64,000 bases of DNA from JAALKW01 sp963974485 (GCA_963974485.1 CAXBBS010000004.1:118462-182461), one strand, 5' to 3'; positions 25,671-34,331 are shown, counted from the first letter of the stretch. The notes: a model not told the origin generated them from the sequence alone. Numbers and translations are program-made.

Positions 25671-26350
25671 GTAAGTATGGTTGGTTACTTGAATTAGAAA
25701 ACACGCCAGATGCGATCCCGTCTGTTTTAGATAAACATCATACATTTGAGTCTGAGCATGAACACGTGCTATTAATCGATCATCATGATTCGTTTACCTA
25801 TCTAATTAAGTCTTATTTTGAGCAGTTGGGTGCGTTGGTTACGGTCGTGCAACATACAGACGCAGCATTAAATAATCTAGAAGCATTTAAACCGACATGT
25901 CTTGTATTTTCACCGGGGCCTGGGAGGCCTCATGATGTATCTGGGACGCAGATGCTGATTAAAAAATATTATAAGCATTACCCTATGCTTGGGATTTGCT
26001 TAGGGCACCAGTGTTTGATTGAGGCATTTGGTGGGCGCGTGGTCCAAGCACAAGAAATACATCACGGTAAACAAGCGTTGATTTATCATGATGATGGAGA
26101 TGGTATATTTAAGGGTGTGCCACGTTCGTTTTTAGCTACGCGTTATCATTCGTTAATCGTTGATGAAGGTGCAATGCCTAGCGATTGGAAAATTACAGCT
26201 TGGACGCATGATAAAATGGGTTGCAGGGTGATTATGGGGGTAGCACACCGCGACTACCCGCTATTTGGTGTGCAGTATCACCCTGAGGCTGTTCTGACGG
26301 AACAAGGCCTGCAGGTACTGCGGAATTTTTTACAGTTTAGTCTAGAATAA
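25667..26350 (+). CDS. pabA: Aminodeoxychorismate/anthranilate synthase glutamine amidotransferase
   Basis: A 227-residue class I glutamine amidotransferase that supplies ammonia to PabB. The nucleophile is in GICLGHQCL and the His-Glu of the triad in YHPEAV. Compared with PabA/TrpG (~190 aa) it has about 35 extra N-terminal residues before the usual VLLIDHHDSFTYL. The ATGA overlap with pabB supports the upstream start, so the extension is probably real. Such enzymes often serve both folate and tryptophan synthesis; the pabB neighbour favours folate here. Confidence 0.88.
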   Translation: MSKYGWLLELENTPDAIPSVLDKHHTFESEHEHVLLIDHHDSFTYLIKSYFEQLGALVTVVQHTDAALNNLEAFKPTCLVFSPGPGRPHDVSGTQMLIKKYYKHYPMLGICLGHQCLIEAFGGRVVQAQEIHHGKQALIYHDDGDGIFKGVPRSFLATRYHSLIVDEGAMPSDWKITAWTHDKMGCRVIMGVAHRDYPLFGVQYHPEAVLTEQGLQVLRNFLQFSLE

Positions 26351-26409
26351 ATGTAAGTAATGTAATTTTGAAAAGAAAACTTAAATATGACTAAGTCAAA
26401 GGAGTTGTT

Positions 26410-26745
26410 ATGAGTTTTAATGAACGATTAAATGAAGCAACAAGCTCTAAACTATTATCTAAGGCTGATAAAATAAAGCAATTGAAGAATATTATTTTGG
26501 ATTTAACCAATGAAATGGAAGCGGAAGATCAAAACATGCATCCAGAAGTAAACCATAATTTGGCGATAAAATTACAAGAGGCAACTGATGCTCTGCGAAA
26601 GCTTGAAGCTGGAATTGAAACCATGGGAACAGACGAAATTTGCGAAAAAATTATTCATGACAGTGCCGTGAGTGAGCATTCGAGTCATTCACCAGAAGTA
26701 GAAGATATCAAAGATATTTGTCGGTCTCCTAAAAATAAAAAATAA
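26410..26745 (+). CDS. Small hypothetical helical protein
   Basis: A 111-residue protein, charged and predicted helical (two amphipathic helices, about 5-40 and 48-75), with a Ser/Glu-rich tail. No recognised domain, signal peptide or membrane segment. It has an AAAGGAG ribosome binding site 6 bp before the ATG. It lies between pabA and csbD and may be transcribed from its own promoter. Confidence 0.6.
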   Translation: MSFNERLNEATSSKLLSKADKIKQLKNIILDLTNEMEAEDQNMHPEVNHNLAIKLQEATDALRKLEAGIETMGTDEICEKIIHDSAVSEHSSHSPEVEDIKDICRSPKNKK

Positions 26746-26778
26746 ACGAGCGAGTCGTAGTTAAGGCCGTGGCCTCAG

Positions 26779-26807
26779 TTGAAAGTCTCATGATGTGTAC
26801 TATGCTG
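26779..26807 (+). promoter_or_regulatory. Putative promoter for csbD
   Basis: A -35 box TTGAAA (26779-26784) and a -10 box TATGCT (26802-26807) are separated by 17 bp. The csbD ATG is 62 bp beyond the -10. A nested palindrome overlaps the -10 and the start of the transcript, so it may also be an operator. Confidence 0.55.
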
Positions 26808-26836
26808 ATTGTAGTGAAATAAATTTCACAGCATAG
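26800..26836 (+). repeat. Nested inverted repeat in the csbD leader
   Basis: Outer arms CTATGCT (26800-26806) and AGCATAG (26830-26836) enclose inner perfect arms GTGAAAT (26814-26820) and ATTTCAC (26823-26829). Transcribed, it would be a long hairpin with a one-sided bulge; as DNA it is a dyad at the promoter. There is no U-run, so it is not a terminator. Confidence 0.7.
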
Positions 26837-26869
26837 ATTCATCGAATCCACTAAGTATGGAGAGACATC

Positions 26870-27076
26870 ATGAATAAAGATATTTTTGACGGAACATGGG
26901 AGCATTTGAAAGGCAGCATCAAGAAATTTTGGGGTGATTTAACGGATGATGATTTAAAACAGATTGAAGGAAATCGGCAAGAAATTCTTGGGAAACTCCA
27001 ACAGCGATATGGTTATACAAAAGAAGAAGCTAAAAAAGCCATTGAGGATTTTAAAAAATTTCTTGATTTAAGTTAA
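26870..27076 (+). CDS. CsbD family stress protein
   Basis: A 68-residue highly charged protein of the CsbD/YjbJ family. It has the typical pattern GTWEHLKGSIKKFWGDLTDDD followed by the QRYGYTKEEAKKAIEDF helix. In other bacteria these small proteins are abundant and induced by general or envelope stress; the molecular role is unknown. GGAGAG precedes the ATG, and a putative promoter with a palindrome lies upstream. Confidence 0.92.
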   Translation: MNKDIFDGTWEHLKGSIKKFWGDLTDDDLKQIEGNRQEILGKLQQRYGYTKEEAKKAIEDFKKFLDLS

Positions 27077-27096
27077 CGTAAACTCATCCAGGCCTG

Positions 27097-27121
27097 AGTC
27101 CTTTACACGAGGTAAGGGACG
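27097..27121 (+). repeat. Imperfect inverted repeat between csbD and the DUF2254 gene
   Basis: GTCCTTTAC and GTAAGGGAC form 9 bp arms with one mismatch around a short loop, about 21 bp after csbD. It could weakly terminate or stabilise the csbD mRNA; no T-run follows. Confidence 0.4.
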
Positions 27122-27171
27122 GCCATATATCTTACCATGCTTCTGCGGGTTGTTTTTAAACAGGATGTTAT

Positions 27172-28470
27172 ATGAAGTCACAAATTTTAAACTTTATATC
27201 TGAAATGCGATCGAGTTATTGGTATACCCCGCTGATGATGTTGGTGATGGCTGTACTCTTAGCTACATTAACGATTAGCTTGGATGAAATGCATCTTTTT
27301 GAGAAATTTGGAAAGTTAGGCTGGTTAATTGGAGGTAACCCTGATGGTGCGCGAAGTTTTTTATCGACGATAGCCACAGCGATGATTACGATTGCGAGCG
27401 TTACTTTTTCGATGACGTTATTGGCCGTAACGTTTGCAGGAAGTCAGATAGGGCCTCGATTAACAACTAACTTTATGCGTGATAGAGCGAACCAATTAAC
27501 ACTAGGATTTTTTATCTCGGCTTTTCTGTATTGTTTATTAATACTACGATCGATTGTACAAAATAATACGCAAGACATGATTGAATTGCATCATGAGTTA
27601 TTGTACATGCCTCAAGTTTCATTATTGATTGCTTTATTTTTAGCGGTGACTGGCTTAATTGTTTTGGTATGTTATATCCATCACGTCCCCAATAGCATCA
27701 ATATGTCGAATGTTGTATCTTCAGTTGGAACGTCGCTTTTTAACCAAGTTGATACCCGGTTTCCTTGCAATGTAGGTGAGGGATCTGAAAATGCTGAAAT
27801 TAATATACCCCCAGATTATCATCAGCATCTGAAGACAATTCCATCAAATAGTTTTGGCTACATTCGAATATTAGATTCTAACGTGTTGATTGAGCTTGCT
27901 AAAGAGCATGATTGCGTATTGCAACTTGAGTCGGATATTGGTGATTTTATCACAATCAATACGCCGTTATTATTGATTTATTCGAGTAAACCGGTCCCTG
28001 ATGAACTGATTAGACAATGCCAAAATGCATATGCTCTCGGTAATAAACGAAATCAAGAACAAGATTTAGATTTTTTAGTCAATGAATTAATCGAAATCAT
28101 TGCGCGAGCACTATCACCAGGCGTTAATGATCCTTTTACGGCCATCAACGCATTCGACTGGTTACACTTGTTTTTAAATAGAATAGGTGAATGCCCACAA
28201 CCCAGTCGAGCACGTAAAGACACTGAGGGGCAGGTACGCTTATTAACGCCGTTTAAAGATATTGCTTACTATGCTGAAATGATTTTTACACATACACGCC
28301 TTTATGTTTGCAAGGATTATATGACGACAAAACATGTTCTGAACATATTGCAACAATTGTCGATACAAGCTAAAGAAGAGAACGCGATGATTTTTGATGG
28401 TCATGCTCAGGCATTAAGGCACGATGCTGAAGTCGCCATGAAAAATATGTCCTTTGTAGCGTTTTTATAA
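27172..28470 (+). CDS. DUF2254 family membrane protein
   Basis: A 432-residue protein with four predicted membrane helices in the first ~170 residues (the second includes STIATAMITIASVTFSMTLLAV and the fourth LLIALFLAVTGLIVLVCYI), followed by a large soluble domain. The conserved FSMTLLAVTFAGSQIGPRL and ARALSPGVNDPFTAINAFDWL stretches identify DUF2254. Its function is not established. It follows csbD, and both might be stress-related; that link is only positional. Confidence 0.88.
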   Translation: MKSQILNFISEMRSSYWYTPLMMLVMAVLLATLTISLDEMHLFEKFGKLGWLIGGNPDGARSFLSTIATAMITIASVTFSMTLLAVTFAGSQIGPRLTTNFMRDRANQLTLGFFISAFLYCLLILRSIVQNNTQDMIELHHELLYMPQVSLLIALFLAVTGLIVLVCYIHHVPNSINMSNVVSSVGTSLFNQVDTRFPCNVGEGSENAEINIPPDYHQHLKTIPSNSFGYIRILDSNVLIELAKEHDCVLQLESDIGDFITINTPLLLIYSSKPVPDELIRQCQNAYALGNKRNQEQDLDFLVNELIEIIARALSPGVNDPFTAINAFDWLHLFLNRIGECPQPSRARKDTEGQVRLLTPFKDIAYYAEMIFTHTRLYVCKDYMTTKHVLNILQQLSIQAKEENAMIFDGHAQALRHDAEVAMKNMSFVAFL

Positions 28471-28574
28471 TGTTTAATTTTATTCATGGTCATGGGTAGC
28501 ATCAGGCGCGACGGCTTCATCATAAAAAATATACGCAGCGTGGTCGATGCTACCGCTTGAGTTGTTTTTAGTTA

Positions 28575-29978
28575 TTAATAATTTGCCTGCCCTGGTGTGC
28601 GTGGAAACGCAATGACATCGCGAACGTTAGTAATGCCGGTCACATAGCTCACCAAGCGTTCGAGCCCAAGACCGAATCCGGCGTGTGGCACGGTGCCGTA
28701 GCGTCTTAGGTCCAGATACCACTGATAATGCTTTTGATCGATGTTGTGGTCGTTCATACGGCTTTCTAGGACATCTAAGCGCTCTTCACGTTGGCTTCCC
28801 CCAATGATCTCACCGATGCCGGGTACTAAAACATCCATCGCAGCAACGGTTTTATTATCATCGTTGATGCGCATGTAGAAGCTTTTGATATCTTTGGGGT
28901 AGTTGGTGATAATCACCGGTTTTTTAAACACAACCTCGGTGAGGTAGCGCTCGTGTTCTGATTGCAGGTCTAAGCCCCATTGGACAGGGTATTCAAATTT
29001 TTGTTTTGATTTTTCAAGTAGGCTAATCGCATCTCCATAAGGAAGCGTTTCAAAATCAGAAGTTACTAAATCTTCGAGGCGCTGGATGCATGTTTTATCA
29101 ACGAATTGATTGAAGAAAGCCATGTCATCAGGTAACTCGTTCAATACCGCTTTACATATGTATCGCAAGAATTCTTGAGAAAGATGACAAATATCATCGA
29201 GTGTACCAAAAGCAAGCTCAGGCTCCACCATCCAAAACTCAGCTAAATGTCGGCTTGTATGCGAGTTTTCAGCACGAAACGTAGGACCAAAGGTGTATAC
29301 TTTAGACATGGCCATGCAATAGGCCTCAACGTTGAGCTGACCTGATACGGTTAGAAACGTTTCTTTGCCAAAAAAATCTTTTGAAAAGTCAGGGTGGTTT
29401 TTATCATCACGGGGAATATTTTGTAAATCAAGTGTGCTGACACGAAATAATTCACCAGCACCTTCGCAGTCATTGGTGGTGATGACGGGGGTGTGAATCC
29501 AAAAATAGCCTTGTTCATGGAGGAAACGATGGATGGCTTGTGAGATACAATGGCGTACACGCGTGACCGCGCTGATGGTGTTGGTGCGTGGACGTAAGTG
29601 TGCTACATCACGTAAATATTCTAGGGTATGACGCTTGGCTTGAATAGGATAGCTTTCGGGGTTTTCTACCCAACCGGCGACTTCAACGCTTTCAGCTTGT
29701 ATTTCAAACGACTGACCTTTACCTTGTGAGGCAACAAGTGTACCTGTAGCTATTAACGAACAGCCTGCGGTAAGTTTTTGGATTTCATCTTGATAATTAG
29801 ATAAATCGGCCGGTGCGACAATTTGAATGGGGGAAAAGCAAGAGCCGTCATGTAAGCTAATAAATGAAATACCTGCTTTAGAATCGCGCCGTGTTTTGAC
29901 CCAGCCACGTACGGTAACCGATGTTCCTGCGTGAACGTTGCCGCCTAAACAGGCTTTAACCGTACTTATTTCTGACAT
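28575..29978 (-). CDS. asnS: Asparaginyl-tRNA synthetase
   Basis: A 467-residue class IIb synthetase. The N-terminal OB-fold (VRGWVKTRRDSKAGISFI), motif 2 (FGPTFRAENSHTSRHLAEFWM), the AsnRS-specific loop GIGEIIGGSQREERLD and motif 3 (GFGLGLERLVSYVTG) are present, ending in FPRTPGQANY as in E. coli AsnRS. It charges tRNA-Asn directly. This matters for the archaeal-type AspRS in the window, because a non-discriminating AspRS would be redundant or harmful here without a transamidase. Confidence 0.97.
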   Translation of the reverse strand: MSEISTVKACLGGNVHAGTSVTVRGWVKTRRDSKAGISFISLHDGSCFSPIQIVAPADLSNYQDEIQKLTAGCSLIATGTLVASQGKGQSFEIQAESVEVAGWVENPESYPIQAKRHTLEYLRDVAHLRPRTNTISAVTRVRHCISQAIHRFLHEQGYFWIHTPVITTNDCEGAGELFRVSTLDLQNIPRDDKNHPDFSKDFFGKETFLTVSGQLNVEAYCMAMSKVYTFGPTFRAENSHTSRHLAEFWMVEPELAFGTLDDICHLSQEFLRYICKAVLNELPDDMAFFNQFVDKTCIQRLEDLVTSDFETLPYGDAISLLEKSKQKFEYPVQWGLDLQSEHERYLTEVVFKKPVIITNYPKDIKSFYMRINDDNKTVAAMDVLVPGIGEIIGGSQREERLDVLESRMNDHNIDQKHYQWYLDLRRYGTVPHAGFGLGLERLVSYVTGITNVRDVIAFPRTPGQANY

Positions 29979-30150
29979 AGTAAGTTCTTCCCTTCAAATC
30001 ATAATAAATTTAGGTCTTGGATGATATACCAGAAAAAATGAGCATAAAAGAGGCGAGCTCATGATTGTGGATAAGCAAAGTTGTAAAACGGTCGTTTGTG
30101 GTCTATTTTTAACTATATAGTTTCAAAATAAGTCTGTAGGAGGGGGTGGT

Positions 30151-30588
30151 ATGTTTTCAGAAACAGCTCTATTTCAGGAACTTATCTTAAGTATAGGTAT
30201 AGGTTTTTATTTGTTAAGTATGGTTGTTGTTCTATTTTTACGAGCAGATTATTATCGTTCGTTGATAGCGCGTATAGAGGAGCCAGGCGTCATCGCCATG
30301 GTGACAGCGGCGTTCAGTTTATTGGCAGCTCTATTTTTGATATTATTGAATAATGTTTGGGTATTTGATACACGTATTTTTGTTACGACGTTGTGTTGGC
30401 TGTTTTTATTCAATTCAATCTTGTGGCTTGCCGTGCCCGTGCTTATGTTAGATTTTTTAAAAAAAATATGTTCAGGAAAGGGGTATTATGTAGCGCTAGG
30501 AATAATGTTTTTATTTGCGGCGCAAATACTCACGCGCGTAGCTTATTTTTATTTTCATCATCATGAGATACTTACATCAGTTTCATAG
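30151..30588 (+). CDS. Hypothetical four-helix inner membrane protein
   Basis: A 145-residue protein with four predicted transmembrane helices (about 12-32, 50-75, 82-106 and 114-138) and very short loops. No family recognised. It has a very strong ribosome binding site (AGGAGG, ending 9 bp before the ATG) and so is likely well translated. Its last 17 bp overlap the convergent PncC-fusion gene. Confidence 0.65.
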   Translation: MFSETALFQELILSIGIGFYLLSMVVVLFLRADYYRSLIARIEEPGVIAMVTAAFSLLAALFLILLNNVWVFDTRIFVTTLCWLFLFNSILWLAVPVLMLDFLKKICSGKGYYVALGIMFLFAAQILTRVAYFYFHHHEILTSVS

Positions 30589-31621
30589 GCCAGCGCTGCA
30601 TGACGGTGTAGTCGGATGGGGCTTGTGGTGCTCTCGGCAAGGCTTGAACCAAACATAACTCATGAACAAACCATGGAATGGGTTTAAACTTGTGTGATTC
30701 AAGCGTGTGGTTATGATGATGACGTGCAAGCGTGATGTGAGGTCTAAATGCACGCCGTTCAGGCTTGAAGCCTTGTTGTACGATATGTTGGTTCAAAAAA
30801 GCATGTAATTTTCCCAATGGTTCTGATGGGGCACTGGGCGCTAGATATAGCATGTTTATTTTGGACCAGTGTTTAATTTCTTGAATATTGAGTTCAAACG
30901 GCGCAATAGGGCATGGCGATTCAAAATTTTTTAGATTATCGAGCTCTGTTGCGCCAAGCTTGCCAAGATAGACGAGCGTTAAATGTAAATTTTCGGGCGG
31001 TGTGGGTTGGCACGATGTATGCTCGGTGAACACACGTGCACGTTGATGTAATGCAGAAGCCGTTGCAGAATCGGGCATCAAGGTAAAAAAATAAGTTGGT
31101 TCGTGATTGTTTTTAGGGGGCAAATAATGTTGTGCACGGCTTATTAGCATTTTAAGGGCGTGTAATTCGGCCGCTTTTCGTACGGCTTCTCGGTCACCTT
31201 CAAAACAATAACGCGTTGCGGTGGTTTTTTGTCGAGCGCCCGCGCATGCAATCCAAACGGTTCCAACAGGTTTTTCTTGACTCCCACCGCCAGGACCTGC
31301 AATGCCGGTAATGGCGACACTGAGTTGTGCCGCGCTATGATGAATGCAGCCTTCCGCCATGGCACGAGCGGCTTGTTCACTGACCGCGCCATCAACAGCT
31401 AAAATGCTTTCAGGCACGCCAAGCATTTCGTGTTTAGCTTCGTTGGAGTAAGTAATAAAACCTCGGTCGAACCATGCGGAGCTGCCAGCAATGGAGGTTA
31501 ATCTTGCGCCTAAGCTTCCCCCGGTGCACGATTCGGCAACGGCGAGCAATAAGCCAGCGTTTTTAAGCAGCTCACCTAATTGAGCAGCAAGTTCTGCATG
31601 TTTGTTGATAATTGCTGTCAT
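30572..31621 (-). CDS. Fusion: PncC-like NMN amidase (CinA C-domain) + 2'-5' RNA ligase-like 2H phosphoesterase
   Basis: A 349-residue protein made of two complete domains. Residues 1-165 are a CinA C-terminal/PncC domain: the catalytic AESCTGGSLGAR (Ser31), FITYSNEAKHEMLGV (Tyr58, Lys63) and ITGIAGPGGGSQEKPVGTVWIA are intact. This domain deamidates nicotinamide mononucleotide in NAD recycling. Residues ~175-349 are a ThpR/LigT-type 2H phosphoesterase with two HxTx motifs, HLTL (213-216) and HITL (295-298). That domain in ThpR opens or closes 2',3'-cyclic phosphate or 2'-5' linkages. The two are normally separate proteins. The gene starts 3 bp after the dienelactone hydrolase stop, so they are cotranscribed. 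Confidence 0.88.
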   Translation of the reverse strand: MTAIINKHAELAAQLGELLKNAGLLLAVAESCTGGSLGARLTSIAGSSAWFDRGFITYSNEAKHEMLGVPESILAVDGAVSEQAARAMAEGCIHHSAAQLSVAITGIAGPGGGSQEKPVGTVWIACAGARQKTTATRYCFEGDREAVRKAAELHALKMLISRAQHYLPPKNNHEPTYFFTLMPDSATASALHQRARVFTEHTSCQPTPPENLHLTLVYLGKLGATELDNLKNFESPCPIAPFELNIQEIKHWSKINMLYLAPSAPSEPLGKLHAFLNQHIVQQGFKPERRAFRPHITLARHHHNHTLESHKFKPIPWFVHELCLVQALPRAPQAPSDYTVMQRWPMKLM

Positions 31622-31624
31622 AAA

Positions 31625-32338
31625 TTAAGCAAAAACTTCCGTTAAAAAATTAGTCATGGCTTGAAACGAGCGATGCTCAGCTTTAGGGCTATAGCGTGTA
31701 CCGAGTATGGGGTCGTTGGCTTCAGGATTCGTAAAGGCATGGGTTGTTTGACCGTACATGTGCATTTGCCAGTCGGCATGAGCCTCCGTCATTTCATGAC
31801 AAAATGTTGTTACATCTTCGGGTGGCACCATGGGATCATCGAAACCATGTAAAGCAAGTATTTTTGCATGAATACGTTCGTTAGGATGAGGGTTGGGTGA
31901 TTTCAGTAAGCCATGAAAGCTCACAACGCCTGAAATAGCCGCGCCGGTTCGGGCAAGATCAAGCGCGCATAAACCACCAAAACAGAAGCCAACCGCCGCA
32001 ACACGGGTTTCATCAACTTCAGGAAAGGCGGCCAGGGCATCAAGGGCTGCAAAAAGACGTCCAAATAAACGAAGGCGATCGTCCATGAGGGGTGCCATCA
32101 AGGCTTGTTTCTCATCATTCGTGGTACCTATGGCGCCGTCACCATATAAATCCGCTGCAAATCCAACGTAACCCATCTCTGCGAATTGCTCTGCTTTGAC
32201 GCAAGCAAATTCATTACGTCCACTCCAATCATGGAAGACAAGTACTGCAGGGCGCTTAGAGGTGCTGGATTTATCGAAAGCAACATGAGCATGTAACGCT
32301 TGATCGTCATGATAATAAATATGATTCTGAGTGTGCAT
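31625..32338 (-). CDS. Dienelactone hydrolase family protein
   Basis: A 237-residue alpha/beta hydrolase with the family's cysteine nucleophile in VGFCFGGLCAL (Cys119), the conserved Glu/Arg region FHDWSGRNEF, an Asp in HGFDDPMVP and His in TTHAFTNPEA. Classical members hydrolyse dienelactone in aromatic degradation; no such pathway is present, so it is probably a general cytoplasmic hydrolase. It is the first gene of a pair with the PncC fusion. Confidence 0.9.
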   Translation of the reverse strand: MHTQNHIYYHDDQALHAHVAFDKSSTSKRPAVLVFHDWSGRNEFACVKAEQFAEMGYVGFAADLYGDGAIGTTNDEKQALMAPLMDDRLRLFGRLFAALDALAAFPEVDETRVAAVGFCFGGLCALDLARTGAAISGVVSFHGLLKSPNPHPNERIHAKILALHGFDDPMVPPEDVTTFCHEMTEAHADWQMHMYGQTTHAFTNPEANDPILGTRYSPKAEHRSFQAMTNFLTEVFA

Positions 32339-32456
32339 GGTGTCTTCCTGACACGAAGAGTAAGCATCAGTATAGCGTTTAAATTATGACTTGATAAGTA
32401 AGCAAATCAAGGCTTTAATTAATTCAAATAATTTTAAAAAAACACAGGAGCTGGAT

Positions 32457-32801
32457 ATGTCTGACAGGTTTACAAACATCACTGATAATCTTAATACGGA
32501 ACTTGCTAAATTACGGCGTGAAATACCGGATGTGATGGCAGGCTTTACATCACTCGGACAGGCGTCGACGAAAGCGGGAGCATTGGATAAAAAATCAAAA
32601 GAGTTGATTGCGATGGCACTGGCGGTTTCGAGTCATTGCCAAGGTTGCATTGGTTTTCATGCACAAGCGTTAGTCAAATTAAAAACCACGCGAGAAGAAT
32701 TACTCGAAACGTTGAGTATGGCGATTTATATGGGCGGTGGTCCTTCGTTGATGTTTGCCGCCGAAGCTTTAGAAGCTTTCGAAGAATTTAGTCGTCTTTA
32801 A
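32457..32801 (+). CDS. AhpD-like carboxymuconolactone decarboxylase family protein
   Basis: A 114-residue helical protein of the CMD/AhpD family with the redox motif C61-Q-G-C64 followed by His68 (SSHCQGCIGFHAQAL). Such proteins act as peroxidases or disulfide reductases; true decarboxylases lack the CxxC. The ATG at 32457 is chosen because AGGAG (32446-32450) is 6 bp upstream; a longer reading frame from 32391 lacks this support. Its 3' end overlaps the convergent exported protein gene by 14 bp. Confidence 0.88.
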   Translation: MSDRFTNITDNLNTELAKLRREIPDVMAGFTSLGQASTKAGALDKKSKELIAMALAVSSHCQGCIGFHAQALVKLKTTREELLETLSMAIYMGGGPSLMFAAEALEAFEEFSRL

Positions 32802-33321
32802 ATGCCGTAGGTGGCGGTGGTAAAACACCGTCCATATGACCCATCGACGCGACTGTCGGTTGATTTATAGGTTGATTAGCCTGACTCGTAGTGCTTGGTT
32901 TTTTTGACAAACTATCACGATTACATGGGTATTTGTGAGTCACACCTATCCATGCAATATTAGATACGGTCATATTATTTTTATCACTCGTTTGGCTCGA
33001 GACTTCACGATATGTTTCTTGGATTAATTCGTTCATCATCATGGCATTGAGTGATACTTCAAGGGGCAGGCAAAATATCGGTGTGCCATGCTCGGTGGCT
33101 GTTGCATTTGCGAGCATCAATGTTTCGGCAATGGATTCACTTGTTAAATTTAAGACCGTACGAGCTGATCGCGCCCAAATATGCGCTTGGCGGTCGGCTT
33201 TCATTTCCATTTTAGGAATGTTGTTTGCAATATTCATGTAACGCCCAATGGTGTCAGCATAACTGGTGTTTGATAAAACAAGATACGAGATACAAAACAT
33301 ACTGAATGCACGCTTTAACAT
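32788..33321 (-). CDS. Hypothetical exported protein
   Basis: A 177-residue protein with a signal peptide (about residues 1-22, ending in SYADTI), a helical middle region with FCLPLEVSLNAMMMNELIQE, and a Ser/Pro-rich C-terminus. The FCLP followed by a helical region faintly resembles Rap1a/Tai-type periplasmic proteins, but I would not assign it. Single cysteine pair (Cys in FCLP and YPCN) may form a disulfide. It stands between the AhpD-like gene and the cytochrome oxidase assembly genes. Confidence 0.65.
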   Translation of the reverse strand: MLKRAFSMFCISYLVLSNTSYADTIGRYMNIANNIPKMEMKADRQAHIWARSARTVLNLTSESIAETLMLANATATEHGTPIFCLPLEVSLNAMMMNELIQETYREVSSQTSDKNNMTVSNIAWIGVTHKYPCNRDSLSKKPSTTSQANQPINQPTVASMGHMDGVLPPPPTAFKDD

Positions 33322-33349
33322 AAAAATGACTCCATTTTATATAAACGAG

Positions 33350-33553
33350 TTATACGCCGTGTGGATTTATCCAATGTAAACTAAATGCAAGGATGAGAAA
33401 AATAAATAAACTCAGCGACAAAGCAATGCGCCATGTGAGTGCTTTGACTGTATTTTTTGTTTTACCGTTATCACGGACAAGAAAAAGCAGGCCGCTGAAA
33501 AGTGTGATTAAAATAATCAGCATGATAATTAAAATGAAAATTTTGGTAAACAT
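33350..33553 (-). CDS. DUF2909 twin-transmembrane protein
   Basis: A 67-residue protein with two transmembrane helices (about 4-25 and 42-62) separated by a basic loop containing RDNGKTKNTVKALTWRIALS. This is the DUF2909 pattern, typically encoded next to SURF1 in cytochrome c oxidase loci, as here (SURF1 is 41 bp away, divergent). Its function is unknown. Confidence 0.8.
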   Translation of the reverse strand: MFTKIFILIIMLIILITLFSGLLFLVRDNGKTKNTVKALTWRIALSLSLFIFLILAFSLHWINPHGV

Positions 33554-33554
33554 T

Positions 33555-33563
33555 TGTTATACT
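33555..33563 (+). promoter_or_regulatory. Extended -10 promoter element for the SURF1 operon
   Basis: TGTTATACT (33555-33563) matches the TGnTATAAT extended -10 form in all but one position of the hexamer. The SURF1 ATG is 31 bp downstream. No good -35 was found, as is usual for extended -10 promoters. It overlaps the first codons of the divergent DUF2909 gene upstream start region. Confidence 0.5.
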
Positions 33564-33593
33564 CCCGGTATTAAATAATATCATGATGTCGAC

Positions 33594-34331
33594 ATGAACT
33601 TTAGTATATCCCGTTTTCGTTATCGATTCACACCGCATTGGGCAATGTGCGTCTTGGCGTTTGTATTTATCACACTTTTTATCGCTTTAGGCATGTGGCA
33701 ACTGCATCGAGCCGAAGAAAAGCGCCTTATTTTAGCGCACCAAGCGGATTTTATGCATCAAGAACCACGTGTTTGGCAAGGTGGAGGCCCGCCACCTGAA
33801 ACGTTTGAGCCTATTCAGATCCAAGGTCGGTTTATGCCCCAGGTTTTGTTTTTAGATAATCAATTGCATGCGCATCAGGTAGGCTATCATGTCTTATCTC
33901 CGCTAGACATAGGTACCGAGCGTGTGGTTTTAATCGATCGGGGCTGGGTGCCCGCTGGCGCCACGCGGAGCACACTTCCGGATATCAAAACGCCGACTGA
34001 AGAACAGAAGCTTGAAGGGCACGCGTATTATTCATTGGGAAAACCGTGGTTACTCGGGCCGGGTATTGAAATAAAGCACGCGGATTGCGCAGTCATTGAG
34101 TCTTTAGACCTTCAATTAGTGGAGCAGTTTTTGCATAAATCTGTCTATCCGTTTATCATTCGTCTCGATAATCAAAGCCCGGCTGGTTATGTCCGGTCTT
34201 GGGCCGCAGTTTCTATGCCACCGGTGCGTCATCTGGGGTACGCTTTCCAGTGGTTTGCGTTTGCCTTGGTGATCTTTATTATATTTATTGCGTTAAATAT
34301 TGAGAAATATGAAAAAACTAACTCGAACTAA
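33594..34331 (+). CDS. SURF1 family cytochrome c oxidase assembly protein
   Basis: A 245-residue inner membrane protein with two helices, near the N-terminus (about 17-38) and C-terminus (about 215-238), flanking a periplasmic domain. Family features visible: LGMWQLHRAEEK, GRFMPQVLFLDNQ, VVLIDRGWVPAG and the C-terminal HLGYAFQWFAFAL. SURF1 helps insert haem a into the catalytic subunit of cytochrome c oxidase. First gene of SURF1-unknown-ctaA-ctaB-sco. Confidence 0.93.
   Translation: MNFSISRFRYRFTPHWAMCVLAFVFITLFIALGMWQLHRAEEKRLILAHQADFMHQEPRVWQGGGPPPETFEPIQIQGRFMPQVLFLDNQLHAHQVGYHVLSPLDIGTERVVLIDRGWVPAGATRSTLPDIKTPTEEQKLEGHAYYSLGKPWLLGPGIEIKHADCAVIESLDLQLVEQFLHKSVYPFIIRLDNQSPAGYVRSWAAVSMPPVRHLGYAFQWFAFALVIFIIFIALNIEKYEKTNSN

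Noticed and set aside
28485..28574. Coding-like tail on the minus strand just after asnS
   Set aside because: It has no start codon or ribosome binding site, and asnS already ends with the normal family C-terminus, so it is not a lost extension of asnS. A remnant of an older gene remains possible but cannot be shown.
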